DNA of 64,000 bases, taken from the NCBI GenBank assembly GCA_017383485.1, contig JAFNXM010000005.1, forward strand, positions 98,907 to 162,906, read 5' to 3'. Source of the stretch: Bacteroidaceae bacterium. Lineage in GTDB: Bacteria; Bacteroidota; Bacteroidia; Bacteroidales; Bacteroidaceae. Positions within the stretch are counted from its first letter, which is position 1; each line of letters opens with the position of its first letter. Shown here one piece after another: positions 34,794 through 44,454 of this stretch. Under the pieces are notes generated by a model, which saw only the letters and a program-made list of their open reading frames with translations, was not told the DNA's origin and did not search any database. Made by a program: the position numbers and the translations under genes.

Positions 34794-35717
34794 ATGAAAC
34801 CACGTTATTTCAATAACACACCAAGCCTGCGCAGTGCGATGCTACTCCTGCTCTCTGCGACATGTATTTCGCTCAGTGCGACAGCAGTCAGCGATACTTT
34901 GGTTACAGTGAAAAATGCGCACGAAGTGACGGTGAAAGCCGATAGCACTAACGTAGAAATCAATATCAAAGGCGCGGGCAATGATCCGACCTACGCCTAC
35001 CACTTCCGGCGCTCCACCGACAAGGCCGTAGTAGACGAAGTGAGCGAAGGTGGCGGCGGTTGGGATTTCGGCATCGGTCTGGTCGGACAAACCATCAGCA
35101 CCAAGTCGACCAAGATCAAGGTCGAGAGCAAAAATGCGCTGTGCATCGGCGGTGTAGGCTTTGGCTTCGTTTCCACCCCCGGCGCACAGGGTGGCGTGAA
35201 CGTTGATATGGGCGAATCTCTTGAGATCTATTGGGACATGCTGCACATCCGCCACCGACTGCGCAACCGCAAGCATAGCATCGAATACGGTCTCGGTCTG
35301 GATTGGCGAAACTATCGCTTGACGGGCCATGAGCGTTTTGAAAAGACCCCTGACGGCATCATCGTTTCGCCTTACCCCGCAGGTGCGACGCACGACTATT
35401 CGCGCATCCGAACCTTTGCCGTGACCTTCCCTCTGCGTTATCGTTATGCGTGGACCAAGCACTGGGACTTCTCTGTCGGAGCCATGCTCAACATCAATGC
35501 GCGCAACAGGATGAAGACGGTGTATAATCTGGAATACGAAAGGGTGAAGGACGAGCAGCGCAATATTCATGGCAACCGCGTGACGGTAGATTTTATGGGC
35601 ACGTTGAACTATCACTGGCTGTCGCTTTTTGTGAAATACTCGCCCTGCCGCGTGCTCGACCGCGACTTTGCCCCAGCCTTCACCCCCTTGTCTGTGGGTA
35701 TCGGTATCGGACTTTAG
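34794..35717 (+). CDS. Outer-membrane beta-barrel-like protein of the sigma module
   Basis: 307 aa from MKPRYFNNTP; a Met 27 nt upstream (34767) is equally possible. The N-terminus has a hydrophobic export signal (AMLLLLSATCISLSATAVS). A segment repeating VTVKNAHEVTVKADSTNVEI precedes ~200 residues of alternating amphipathic strands (HSIEYGLGLDWRNYRL, YAWTKHWDFSVGAML) ending in GIGIGL, as in PorT-like barrels. It ends the four-gene sigma module; envelope stress sensing or repair is a reasonable guess. Confidence 0.75.
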   Translation: MKPRYFNNTPSLRSAMLLLLSATCISLSATAVSDTLVTVKNAHEVTVKADSTNVEINIKGAGNDPTYAYHFRRSTDKAVVDEVSEGGGGWDFGIGLVGQTISTKSTKIKVESKNALCIGGVGFGFVSTPGAQGGVNVDMGESLEIYWDMLHIRHRLRNRKHSIEYGLGLDWRNYRLTGHERFEKTPDGIIVSPYPAGATHDYSRIRTFAVTFPLRYRYAWTKHWDFSVGAMLNINARNRMKTVYNLEYERVKDEQRNIHGNRVTVDFMGTLNYHWLSLFVKYSPCRVLDRDFAPAFTPLSVGIGIGL

Positions 35718-35766
35718 TCGAACTTTCTCAGACATAAAAAATCCTCGGCTTTGAGGACAAAAAATT

Positions 35767-35846
35767 ACCTTAGACCTTTTTTAAATTTCGCGACGCCTCG
35801 TTAAAATTTCGCGACGCCTCGTGAAAAAAAGGTCTAAGGTTTTTTT
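35767..35846 (+). repeat. Dispersed element copy G (2 units, perfect arms)
   Basis: ACCTTAGACCTTTTTT (35767-35782) pairs perfectly with AAAAAAGGTCTAAGGT (35825-35840), enclosing two units. Arms differ from copy A yet remain complementary. It lies 50 bp after the beta-barrel gene; the rest of the 306-bp gap holds only the promoter at 35947-35975. Confidence 0.92.
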
Positions 35847-35946
35847 CGGCGCCCCTTTGACGATTTCCAAAGATGAGGTTCGTCTATGAAAAACAGGCTT
35901 ATTTTATTCAAAAATTCCCTTTGGTCGATTCAGGCAAAACTCGTTT

Positions 35947-35975
35947 TTTGTACAGAAATATTTTTAGTAATTTTG
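35947..35975 (+). promoter_or_regulatory. Promoter of the beta-helix protein gene
   Basis: TTTG (35947-35950) and TAATTTTG (35968-35975), spaced by 17 bp, precede the ATG at 36024 by 48 nt. Confidence 0.45.
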
Positions 35976-36023
35976 CAAGGTGAGCAAGTGTGTCTTTGCT
36001 AAATAATAAAAATTCTCCGAACG

Positions 36024-38201
36024 ATGCGATACAGGATTCTACTCCTACTTGCCTATCTAATGATAGGACTGCCCATATCAGCACAGCGCGTGGCACAAAT
36101 TTTCTGCAGCGACGGCGTTTGTCTGACCGTCCCCACCGAGGTGATAGACTCACTGCGCCTGTCCACGGACGGGCAGTGCGTGCGCTTTGTCATCAGTGGC
36201 ACAGCGCACGAATTGGATGCAGCGGTGGTGGACAGTGTGACCTTTGGCACGGGGCAAAGCGAAGTGTGCGTCACCTATACTGCCCACGGCCCGAGAGTAG
36301 TCAACCCCTATGCCTTTCGTGGGGTCGATGCGGCGATGCAGGATGGCGTAGTGCGCGTGATCAACAATCGGAGCGACGAACTGACTTATCGCCTGTCGGG
36401 AAGCGGAGTGGGTGGATTCAAACTCTACAGTAGCAAGAAGCAGACCTTGGTGCTGGACAACTTGAACTTGACGGCGAAATGCGGCGCGGCGATCAATATT
36501 CAGAGCAAAAAGAAAACGACTATCGAACTACCCGCCGGGACGAAAAACTCCCTGATCGACGTCGCAGTATATACCATGGAGGGCGAAGAGGATCAAAAGG
36601 CGACACTCTTTGCCGAGGGACAATTGGTCTTCCAAGGCGAGGGCGATTTGGCAGTCCAGGGCCTCTATAAACACGCCGTATGTAGCGACGATTATCTCAG
36701 CATAGAGGGCGGCAATATCACGGTGTCGCAAGCCGTGGGCGACGGTCTGCATACGAATGACTACTTTCAGATGACAGCAGGTCGGGTGACTGTGTCAGGC
36801 ACTCAGGGCGACTGTATCGATGGCGGCGAGGGCTATGTGAAAATCGGCGGAGGCTACCTCAATCTGACGGCCTCGGCGGCAGACACCAAAGCGCTGAAGT
36901 GCGACAGCGTGATGTCGATCAGCGGCGGCGAAATAGAAGTGACTCTGAAAGGCGAACAAACGAAAGGACTGAAGAGCGGCAGGACGATGTCGCTGACTGG
37001 CGGCCGACTGCATTTCACCTGCTCGGGCGGCGTCGTTGTGACAGACGGAGATCCCTCCTACTGCTCGGCAATCAAAAGCGACGGACACATCCTGGTCGAC
37101 GGTGCGTATATAGATATTGTACACTCGGGCACAGCAGGCAAAGGTCTCTCGGCAGATAGTACGCTGACCGTCATCTCGGGCGAAGTAAATATCGCGCTGA
37201 GCGGCGCAGGCGGCACCTATACCAACGCATCGAATACTAGCGACAAATATACGGCGACAGGACTCAAGGCGGACGGCGATATGCATCTGCTGGGCGGCAC
37301 ACTGACCCTGAGCGCAAGCGGTAGCGGAGGCAAGTGCGTTTCAGCAGACGGCGCACTGACCATCGGCGATGCTGAACATTCGCCCGTAATCAATGCCTCG
37401 ACCACAGGCAGCCAGGTGGGCGGCACAACCAGCGGCGGCAGCACTGGCGGACGTCCTGGAGGTGGATGGCCAGGCGGTGGTGGCGGAAAGCCAGGCAGTA
37501 GCCAATCTGGTTCGGGAGGTAATCCCAAATGCATCAAAGCAGACGGCAATGTATTTATAGAAAACGGCGAAATCACGGTAAGTACTGTGAGCGAAGGCGG
37601 AGAAGGTATTGAGAGCAAAAAGATACTGACCGTGAACGGCGGGACTATTGTCGGTACAACTTACGATGATGTGTTGCAGGCTTCAAATGGTATCGTGATT
37701 GGTGGCGGTAACATTTATGCCTATGCCTCAAACAATGACGGCATAGATGCTAATGGTACGATCACGATCACTGGCGGCGTGATCTTTAGCACAGGTACCA
37801 ACCAACCAGAAGAAGGCTTCGATTGCGATCAGAATACTTTCAAAATCACAGGCGGTTTGCTTGTGGGCATGGGCGGAGCGACCAGTACGCCGTCATCCAG
37901 TGCTTGTACGCAGCGCACAGTAGTTTATTCTGGCAGCGTGACGCAAAATACGCGTTTGTCGGTGTGCAATTCGTCGGATGGCTCATGCATTTTCAGCGTC
38001 GTAGCACCTCGTACACTCAACTCAATGACAATGCTATTCTCTTCGCCGGACCTGAAGGCCTCCACAGGATATACGATCTACACGGCAGGTTCTTATTCAG
38101 GCGGCACTACGTTTCAGGGGCTCAGTTGGGGAGGTTCTTACACCCCCGGTACATCCAAGAAAACTTTCACTACTTCGTCGATGGTCACTACCGTTAGATA
38201 A
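36024..38201 (+). CDS. Secreted Cthe_2159-like beta-helix (carbohydrate-binding) protein
   Basis: 725 aa with signal peptide MRYRILLLLAYLMIGLPISA. The bulk is a right-handed beta-helix with repeated GGxI/L turns (IEGGNITVS, MTAGRVTVSG, IGGGYLNLTA, ISGGEIEVTL, LTGGRLHF, VNGGTIVG, IGGGNIYAYA, ITGGVIFSTG). This matches the polysaccharide-binding Cthe_2159 family (older DUF4353). At ~470-495 a loop GRPGGGWPGGGGGKPG interrupts the helix, as is common in the family. Residues ~22-75 form a separate N-terminal strand domain. Acidic-polysaccharide binding is expected from the family. A terminator follows at 38252-38312. Confidence 0.82.
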   Translation: MRYRILLLLAYLMIGLPISAQRVAQIFCSDGVCLTVPTEVIDSLRLSTDGQCVRFVISGTAHELDAAVVDSVTFGTGQSEVCVTYTAHGPRVVNPYAFRGVDAAMQDGVVRVINNRSDELTYRLSGSGVGGFKLYSSKKQTLVLDNLNLTAKCGAAINIQSKKKTTIELPAGTKNSLIDVAVYTMEGEEDQKATLFAEGQLVFQGEGDLAVQGLYKHAVCSDDYLSIEGGNITVSQAVGDGLHTNDYFQMTAGRVTVSGTQGDCIDGGEGYVKIGGGYLNLTASAADTKALKCDSVMSISGGEIEVTLKGEQTKGLKSGRTMSLTGGRLHFTCSGGVVVTDGDPSYCSAIKSDGHILVDGAYIDIVHSGTAGKGLSADSTLTVISGEVNIALSGAGGTYTNASNTSDKYTATGLKADGDMHLLGGTLTLSASGSGGKCVSADGALTIGDAEHSPVINASTTGSQVGGTTSGGSTGGRPGGGWPGGGGGKPGSSQSGSGGNPKCIKADGNVFIENGEITVSTVSEGGEGIESKKILTVNGGTIVGTTYDDVLQASNGIVIGGGNIYAYASNNDGIDANGTITITGGVIFSTGTNQPEEGFDCDQNTFKITGGLLVGMGGATSTPSSSACTQRTVVYSGSVTQNTRLSVCNSSDGSCIFSVVAPRTLNSMTMLFSSPDLKASTGYTIYTAGSYSGGTTFQGLSWGGSYTPGTSKKTFTTSSMVTTVR

Positions 38202-38251
38202 AACCGACAAATAGGCTTCATATCTTTTGACTATAGGGTCAATATGAAAAT

Positions 38252-38312
38252 CGCCAAGGGTTGCTTTTGCGCAAATCTAAACAAATGCGCGAAAGAACTC
38301 TTGGCGGTTTTT
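38252..38312 (+). terminator. Terminator after the beta-helix gene
   Basis: CGCCAAG (38252-38258) pairs with CTTGGCG (38300-38306), with inner GCGC pairs, followed by a T run. Confidence 0.65.
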
Positions 38313-38355
38313 CTTTGCTACGTAGCAGCAAAACTTGGTATCCTGTCCGCTATAA

Positions 38356-38386
38356 TTTGCAGATTCACAAATAATGTGTACCTTTG
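38356..38386 (+). promoter_or_regulatory. Consensus promoter, nearly leaderless gene
   Basis: TTTG (38356-38359), 19 bp, TACCTTTG (38379-38386): an exact Bacteroidetes promoter. Initiation about 5-7 nt after the box would leave only 3-5 nt before the ATG at 38396. Confidence 0.75.
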
Positions 38387-38395
38387 CGAGATATT

Positions 38396-39682
38396 ATGCG
38401 CGTACTTCTCGTAAATACTTCCGAACACACTGGCGGCGCTGCCATAGCGGCAAGTCGTCTGATGAAGGCTCTACATTCGCAAGGTGTAGAGGCGGAAATG
38501 CTCGTCAGTAAGCGCGAGAGCGAAAATCCCAAAGTGCACGCGCTACCCGGCAAACTGTTGCAAAAAATACGCTTCGTGGCCGAGCGCCTGGGCATAGTGT
38601 GGGCAAATCGTGGTAGCAGGAAAAATCTGTTTGCCATTGATCCCGCGACACATGGTGCCGACATCACACGACTGCCCCAATTCCAGCAAGCCGACATCGT
38701 GCATCTGCATTGGTTCAATCAGGGCATGTTGTCGCTGGGCGATATGCAGAAAATCCTGAAAAGCGGCAAACCTGTCGTATGGACCATGCACGACATGTGG
38801 CCCGTGACCGGCGTATGTCACCAAGCTGGTGCGTGCGAACGATGGCAGACCGGCTGCGGACATTGCCCATTGTTGCATGGCGGAGGTGGTGCAAAGGACC
38901 TTTCCACCAAGACCTACGAAAGAAAGCGCAAAACCTACGGCACAGCACCCATGACCTTTGTAGCATGCAGCGACTGGCTGGCAGACATTGCTCGCCGCGC
39001 ACCGCTACTGAAGGGACGCCCCGTGCACAGCATCCCCAACCCCATCGACACAGCCTTCTTTGTTTCACAAGACAAGGTCAAGGCTCGTCAAGCGTTGGGC
39101 TTGCCTTTGGACAAAAAGATCTTGCTCTTTGTCGCCTACAAAGCCACTGATCCCAACAAGGGTATACAATATTTGCGTCAAGCCTTGGAGCAATTGCACG
39201 AAAGCGACGGCGCGTGGACAGAACAGTTGGCCCTGGTGCCCGTGGGCAAGGAAGCGAGCACACTGCAAGGCACCTTCCCCTGCGCACTCTTTCCCCAGGA
39301 ATATGTGAGCAGTGAGGAAACGATGCGCAGGCTTTACGATGCGGCCGATGTGCTACTGATGCCGACGCTGATGGACAACCTGCCGAACACAGTGGTAGAG
39401 GCCATGGCCTGCTCGACGCCCTGTGTGGCGTTCAATGTGGGAGGTTTACCACAAATGATCACACCTGGTGTAGACGGCTATTTGGCGCGCTACAAGGATG
39501 CTTCGGATTTGGCGCAAGGCATCAAGGCAGTTCTATCCTCGCCCAACTATCCCGAAATGGCACGGGCGGCGCGTGAAAAGGCGGTCAGTACTTATTCCGA
39601 AGCTGCCGTAGCACAGCGCTTCATTGCCCTTTATAAAGATCTCCTGAAGCCTACAAAAGAGGGAGGAGAGCAAATCAAATAA
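38396..39682 (+). CDS. Glycosyltransferase family 4
   Basis: 428 aa from MRVLLVNTSEHTGGAA, chosen because upstream in-frame codons overlap the promoter. The GT-B fold is clear: N-terminal Rossmann domain with TGGAAIAASRLMKALH and DIVHLHWFNQG, then a C-terminal donor-binding domain with PTLMDNLPNTVVEAMACSTP, the E-x7-E region, and GVDGYLARYKD. It transfers a sugar from a nucleotide donor, presumably in capsule, O-antigen or exopolysaccharide synthesis at the cytoplasmic membrane. The GT2 gene begins 42 bp later. Confidence 0.9.
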   Translation: MRVLLVNTSEHTGGAAIAASRLMKALHSQGVEAEMLVSKRESENPKVHALPGKLLQKIRFVAERLGIVWANRGSRKNLFAIDPATHGADITRLPQFQQADIVHLHWFNQGMLSLGDMQKILKSGKPVVWTMHDMWPVTGVCHQAGACERWQTGCGHCPLLHGGGGAKDLSTKTYERKRKTYGTAPMTFVACSDWLADIARRAPLLKGRPVHSIPNPIDTAFFVSQDKVKARQALGLPLDKKILLFVAYKATDPNKGIQYLRQALEQLHESDGAWTEQLALVPVGKEASTLQGTFPCALFPQEYVSSEETMRRLYDAADVLLMPTLMDNLPNTVVEAMACSTPCVAFNVGGLPQMITPGVDGYLARYKDASDLAQGIKAVLSSPNYPEMARAAREKAVSTYSEAAVAQRFIALYKDLLKPTKEGGEQIK

Positions 39683-39724
39683 GCAATATATAACCACTAA
39701 ATACAAAAAAGTTTAACAATAAAA

Positions 39725-40531
39725 ATGTCAGAACCTCCGCTTAAAATCTCGGTCGCCACTGTGACGTACAATGCCGCCGAGTTGATCGAAAAAACCATCG
39801 CTAGTGTCGAAGCACAAGACTATCCGTACGTAGAACACGTGATCGTGGATGGCAATTCTCAGGATAGCACGCTCGAGTCCGTTCATCACTATCAAGAGCG
39901 CAACAGCGTGGCTCAAGTGCGTCACGAAATCGTGTGCCTGAGTGAACCCGACGAGGGATTGTACGACGCGATGAACAAAGCCCTGGACTTGGCGACAGGC
40001 GAATACGTCCTGTTCTTGAACGCAGGCGACACCTTTCACGCCGCAGATACTTTGTCGAAGATAGCAGCCGTTGCTTTGCAAGAAAAAGACGGCGGCAAAA
40101 CAAAAAAATATCCCGCCGTGATCTATGGAGATACTGACTTGGTCGACGCCGAGGGCCACTTCGTGCGACGCCGCAGACTCTCGCCACCATCACGTCTGAC
40201 CTGGCGCTCGTTCCGCCAAGGGATGCTGGTGTGCCATCAAGCCTTTTTCGCACAAACCGAAATGGCGCGCGTCGCACGCTACGACCTGCGCTACCGATTC
40301 AGTGCCGACTTTGACTGGTGCGTACGTATCCTGCGCGAGGCAGCACGTCAAAAATTGGCGATATCAAATGCACGCATCACGGTGGCGGACTATCTGAACG
40401 AAGGGATGACTACACGCAACCACAAGGCTTCGCTCCGTGAACGCTTTGCGATTATGGTGAAGCACTATGGTTTGATCTCTACCCTGCTCTTCCACCTTTG
40501 GTTTGCTGTACGTGGGGTGGTAAAGAAATAA
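39725..40531 (+). CDS. Glycosyltransferase family 2
   Basis: 268 aa with the GT-A fold: ISVATVTYNAAELIEKTIAS, HVIVDGNSQDST, SEPDEGLYDAMNKAL, and the acceptor-side FSADFDWCVRILREA. The DxD-like motif lies in IYGDTDLVD. It is the second of two adjacent transferases, likely acting in one surface-glycan pathway. The C-terminal hydrophobic stretch LISTLLFHLWFAVRG may associate with the membrane. Confidence 0.9.
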   Translation: MSEPPLKISVATVTYNAAELIEKTIASVEAQDYPYVEHVIVDGNSQDSTLESVHHYQERNSVAQVRHEIVCLSEPDEGLYDAMNKALDLATGEYVLFLNAGDTFHAADTLSKIAAVALQEKDGGKTKKYPAVIYGDTDLVDAEGHFVRRRRLSPPSRLTWRSFRQGMLVCHQAFFAQTEMARVARYDLRYRFSADFDWCVRILREAARQKLAISNARITVADYLNEGMTTRNHKASLRERFAIMVKHYGLISTLLFHLWFAVRGVVKK

Positions 40532-40645
40532 CGTTGAATGTTGAACGATGAACGATTAAGGTTGAACGTTGAACGAAGTTGGTCTGATTTTCCTCATCCC
40601 CCCTTAACCCTTAACCTTTAACCCTTAATCCCCTCCTCCCTTTTT
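40532..40645. repeat. Short tandem-like repeats GTTGAACG and TTAACCC
   Basis: GTTGAAYGTTGAACGATGAACG-type iterations (40531-40577, unit about GTTGAACG) are followed by CCCTTAACCCTTAACC (about 40601-40629). Such sequence often marks intergenic regions of Bacteroidetes; a similar TTAACC stretch precedes the gene at 29149. No gene here. Confidence 0.6.
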
Positions 40646-41095
40646 ATGGAAAAATTGTACCAGAAATACTCTGCCCGATGCGCTCGCCAGGAGTGCTGTC
40701 GTCAGGACCTGTGGCAAAGTATGCAAAGGGCGGGCGTGTCCGGCGCCGATGCTGAAAAAGTGCTGGACAGGTTGGAAGACGAAGGGTTTGTCTCGGCCGA
40801 ACGCTATGCTCGCGCCTTTGCCCTGGACAAGGTGCGCTATGACAAATGGGGCAGGGTGAAGATACGACAAGCCCTCTACCTGAAACGCATCGACGCGGCA
40901 TATATCGACGCCGCCTTGGCGGAAATCCCCGAACAGGAGTATCGCGAAATCCTCGGTGCGCTGTTGCAAAAGAAGCAGGGGCAAGTGAAAGCAGATACGC
41001 CCTACGAAGAACGGCAAAAGGTGGCGCGCTACGTCATCGGCAAGGGGTTTGAACCACATCTGGTCTTCGAAATGCTCGACCTGGATGAATTTTGA
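40646..41095 (+). CDS. recX: Regulatory protein RecX
   Basis: 149 aa of three-helix repeats: [13 protein letters not shown], the [22 protein letters not shown] signature (shown as [11 protein letters not shown]), and [17 protein letters not shown]. RecX binds RecA filaments and limits strand exchange; recA itself is not in this window. It precedes uvrA, another DNA-repair gene, by 98 bp. Confidence 0.88.
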   Translation: MEKLYQKYSARCARQECCRQDLWQSMQRAGVSGADAEKVLDRLEDEGFVSAERYARAFALDKVRYDKWGRVKIRQALYLKRIDAAYIDAALAEIPEQEYREILGALLQKKQGQVKADTPYEERQKVARYVIGKGFEPHLVFEMLDLDEF

Positions 41096-41193
41096 GAAAA
41101 TGAGTGATTGGGCGCAGGATGTGTGATAAATATGCCATCAGACCACGCCCAAGAAATATATAGTAAATGCAGTTTTTAACCACTCGAGACACA

Positions 41194-44016
41194 ATGAGAA
41201 AAAACGCAGAGCAAGTCAATAATGAAACTATCCAAATAAAAGGTGCCCGTGTCAATAATCTGAAAAATATTGACCTGGAACTGCCGCGCGACCAGTTTAT
41301 CGTCGTCACAGGCCTTTCCGGTTCGGGTAAGTCTTCTTTGGCCTTCGACACCCTTTATGCCGAAGGACAGCGCCGTTATGTCGAAAGCCTTTCAGCCTAT
41401 GCACGCCAATTTCTGGGACGTATGCATAAACCAGAGTGCGACTATATCAAAGGTTTGCCGCCGGCTATTGCTATCGAGCAGAAGGTTTCTTCGCGCAACC
41501 CTCGCTCTACCGTCGGCACATCAACGGAGATTTATGACTACCTGCGCCTACTTTTCGCTCGTGCCGGACACACCTACTCACCCGTCAGCGGACAGGAGGT
41601 GCGCCGCAATACCCCCGAGGATGTGGTCAACTGCGTGTTGAACTATTCCCCAGGCACCCGCTTCACAGTCCTTGCTCCCGTAATAATTGGCGAAGGTCGA
41701 GATTTGGCGGGCCAACTGGAAATGTATATGAAGGCAGGCCTTTCGCGTGTCGATATGGGAGGAGAAATCGTGCACATCCAGGATGTGTCACACGACACGG
41801 CGGATACTTTGTATTTGCTCATCGACCGCATGTCCGTGGATAGTAGCCGTGATGCCATTTCCCGCCTGACAGACTCCGTCGAGACCGCCTTTTTCGAAGG
41901 AGGCGGCGAATGCTTGATACGCATCTACCCCTCGAATGTCCTGCACCGCTTCTCCGTGCGATTCGAAGCCGACGGCATCACTTTCTCTCCGCCCGACGAC
42001 AATATGTTCTCCTTCAATTCGCCAATAGGTGCTTGTCCCAAGTGCGAAGGCTTCGGCCGCGTGATGGGCATCGACGAACAGTTGGTCATCCCCAATAGCG
42101 CCTTGAGCGTATACGAGGGGGCCGTGGCTTGCTGGAGGGGAGAAAAGATGGGAGAATGGAGAGAGGAATTCTGTCGCCGAGCACAGCGCAACGGCTTTCC
42201 TATCTTCGAGCCCTATTACAACCTGACGCGTGCACAAAAGGATATCTTGTGGCACGGCGACCAATTCGAAAAGACCCTGCCCAAGGAAGAACAGGTACAC
42301 ATCGACGCCTTCTTCCGCATGCTCGAAGGCAATCTGTATAAAATACAATACCGCGTGATGCTGGCACGTTATCGTGGCAAAACGATATGCCCCGAATGTC
42401 GCGGCGGCCGTTTGAAAAAAGAAGCAGAGTACGTCAAAGTGGGCGGCAAGAGCATCACTGATCTGGTGCGCATGCCGGTGAGTGAATTGCAGACGTTCTT
42501 CGCTACACTCAGCCTGAGCGAACACGACGCACAGGTAGCCGAACGTCTGTTGCAGGAAATACGTTCGCGCCTCGACTTCTTGGTTAATGTCGGCTTGGGC
42601 TACCTGACGCTCGACCGCCTCAGCAATTCGCTCTCCGGAGGCGAGAGTCAGCGCATCAATCTTGCTACTTCTTTAGGCAGTTCGTTGGTCGGTTCGCTCT
42701 ACATCCTGGACGAGCCCAGCATCGGTTTGCATTCGCGCGACACAGACCGCCTCATTCGTGTGCTGCATCAATTGCGCGACCTCGGCAATACGGTCATTGT
42801 GGTCGAGCACGACGAGGATATCATGCGTGCCGCCGACTATTTGGTAGATATCGGTCCAGAGGCTGGTGCACACGGCGGAGAAGTGGTATGGCAAGGCGCC
42901 AGCGAATCCATTCCTCAGGCAGTAGAGGCAGGAGCGCACACCCATTCGCACACGCTGGCTTACCTGGCAGGCACAGACCAAATCCCTGTGCCCACGATGC
43001 GCCGTGCGTGGAACAATTATATACGTGTGCGTGGCGCCAGGGCTAACAACCTGAAGGGCGTCGACGTGGATTTTCCGCTCAACGTCTTCTCTGTTGTCAC
43101 AGGCGTCTCGGGCAGTGGCAAGAGCACCTTGGTGCGCGATATCCTGTACCTCGCCTTGAAGCGCCACTTCGACGAGGTGGCCGACCGCCCCGGTGAACAT
43201 ATTGCGCTCGAAGGCGACCTGTCGCAAATCTCCGGCGTAGAGTTTGTCGACCAAAACCCTATCGGCCGCTCATCCCGCTCCAACCCCGCCACATATATCA
43301 AGGCGTACGACGAAATACGCAAGTTGATGGCAGACCAACCGCTGTCGAAGCAAATGGGCTACACCCCGGCGTATTTCAGCTTCAATGCGCCCGGCGGACG
43401 ATGCGAGGAGTGTAAAGGCGAAGGCACTGTGAAGGTAGAAATGCAGTTTATGGCCGACCTGGTCCTGGAGTGCGAAGCTTGCGGTGGTAAGCGCTTCAAA
43501 TCAGATGTATTGGAGGTGAAATTCCAAGGCAAGAATATCTACGACATCCTGGATATGACCGTGGACGAGAGCATCGAATTTTTCACAAATCACGGCCAGG
43601 AGAAAATAGCCAAGCGTTTGCGTCCCCTGCAGGACGTGGGCTTGGGATATATCAAGTTGGGACAATCGTCAAGTACGCTCTCGGGCGGTGAAAACCAGCG
43701 CGTGAAGTTGGCCTACTACCTGTCGCGCGAATCAGCCGACCCCCTCTTGTTCATCTTCGACGAACCCACGACGGGTCTGCACTTCCACGACATCCGCCGC
43801 CTGATGCAGAGTTTCAATGCCCTGGTAGAGCGTGGTCACACCGTACTGGTCATCGAGCACAACCTGGACGTCGTGAAATGCGCCGACCATGTGATCGACC
43901 TGGGTCCAGAGGGCGGCCGCGAAGGTGGACACCTGGTCATCGCAGGTACACCCGAAGAGGTGGTGAAGGCAGGCCGAGGCTACACGGCACGCTATCTGAA
44001 GGAAAAATTGCAGTAA
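41194..44016 (+). CDS. uvrA: Excinuclease ABC subunit A
   Basis: 940 aa from [18 protein letters not shown]; an ATG 27 nt upstream is an alternative. UvrA dimers find bulky DNA damage and load UvrB. Two ABC ATPase halves are complete: Walker [12 protein letters not shown] (N) and [11 protein letters not shown] (C), signatures LSGGESQR and LSGGENQR, Walker [12 protein letters not shown] and [11 protein letters not shown]. Zinc-binding CxxC pairs are seen at [17 protein letters not shown] and [16 protein letters not shown]. It lies downstream of recX and ends 77 bp before dispersed copy H. Confidence 0.95.
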   Translation: MRKNAEQVNNETIQIKGARVNNLKNIDLELPRDQFIVVTGLSGSGKSSLAFDTLYAEGQRRYVESLSAYARQFLGRMHKPECDYIKGLPPAIAIEQKVSSRNPRSTVGTSTEIYDYLRLLFARAGHTYSPVSGQEVRRNTPEDVVNCVLNYSPGTRFTVLAPVIIGEGRDLAGQLEMYMKAGLSRVDMGGEIVHIQDVSHDTADTLYLLIDRMSVDSSRDAISRLTDSVETAFFEGGGECLIRIYPSNVLHRFSVRFEADGITFSPPDDNMFSFNSPIGACPKCEGFGRVMGIDEQLVIPNSALSVYEGAVACWRGEKMGEWREEFCRRAQRNGFPIFEPYYNLTRAQKDILWHGDQFEKTLPKEEQVHIDAFFRMLEGNLYKIQYRVMLARYRGKTICPECRGGRLKKEAEYVKVGGKSITDLVRMPVSELQTFFATLSLSEHDAQVAERLLQEIRSRLDFLVNVGLGYLTLDRLSNSLSGGESQRINLATSLGSSLVGSLYILDEPSIGLHSRDTDRLIRVLHQLRDLGNTVIVVEHDEDIMRAADYLVDIGPEAGAHGGEVVWQGASESIPQAVEAGAHTHSHTLAYLAGTDQIPVPTMRRAWNNYIRVRGARANNLKGVDVDFPLNVFSVVTGVSGSGKSTLVRDILYLALKRHFDEVADRPGEHIALEGDLSQISGVEFVDQNPIGRSSRSNPATYIKAYDEIRKLMADQPLSKQMGYTPAYFSFNAPGGRCEECKGEGTVKVEMQFMADLVLECEACGGKRFKSDVLEVKFQGKNIYDILDMTVDESIEFFTNHGQEKIAKRLRPLQDVGLGYIKLGQSSSTLSGGENQRVKLAYYLSRESADPLLFIFDEPTTGLHFHDIRRLMQSFNALVERGHTVLVIEHNLDVVKCADHVIDLGPEGGREGGHLVIAGTPEEVVKAGRGYTARYLKEKLQ

Positions 44017-44093
44017 AAATGGCCTAAAAGCAAGGACAAAATCCCTTCGAATCAAAGCCTGAGAGATAAGGCTTAAATTGTAAAAATAAAAAA

Positions 44094-44171
44094 CCTACTC
44101 CTTTTTTAAATTTCGCGACGCCTCGTGAAAAAAAGGAGTAGGCTTTTTTGAAAAAGGTCTAACCTTTTTTT
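44094..44171 (+). repeat. Dispersed element copy H (1 unit, compensated arms)
   Basis: CCTACTCCTTTTTT (44094-44107) pairs with AAAAAAGGAGTAGG (44129-44142) around one unit. Here the usual GGTCTAA has become GGAGTAGG on one arm and CCTACTCC on the other, so pairing is kept by double changes. A second module with GGTCTAACC follows. The remaining part of the 438-bp uvrA-transporter gap holds the promoter and leader listed separately. Confidence 0.92.
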
Positions 44172-44328
44172 ATCCCCCATTTTTATCTTTGTGCTGAGAA
44201 AAGTGATATGAGGCGAGAAAAGTGATGCAAATTTCGTGGAAATGGCACATTTTTTACAACTCCACTGCTACTTTATGCGTAAATGTATGCGATTTTTTAC
44301 AGCAGAGGGCATAATCTGAAATTTGTCC

Positions 44329-44454
44329 TTGCCCTATATGGAAAAAAATCATACATTTGCCCCGTCAAAGGGTGTATCGTCTCGGCAAGGGGTGGTCGCC
44401 CGGGGACAAAATAAAGGTGAAAACCTGGTAGAACAGTAAGAAAACAAACGCAAT
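44329..44454 (+). promoter_or_regulatory. Promoter and structured leader of the AspT-type transporter
   Basis: TTG (44329-44331), 20 bp, TACATTTG (44352-44359) form a likely promoter, giving a ~90-nt leader. The leader can fold GTCTCGG (44379-44385) against CCGGGGAC (44400-44407) and AGGT-GAAA-ACCT (44415-44426, a GNRA tetraloop hairpin) just before the ATG at 44455. I do not recognise a known riboswitch class. Confidence 0.45.

Noticed and set aside
44360-44454. Assigning the transporter leader to a known riboswitch class
   Set aside because: The hairpins do not match a class I can recognise from sequence alone.
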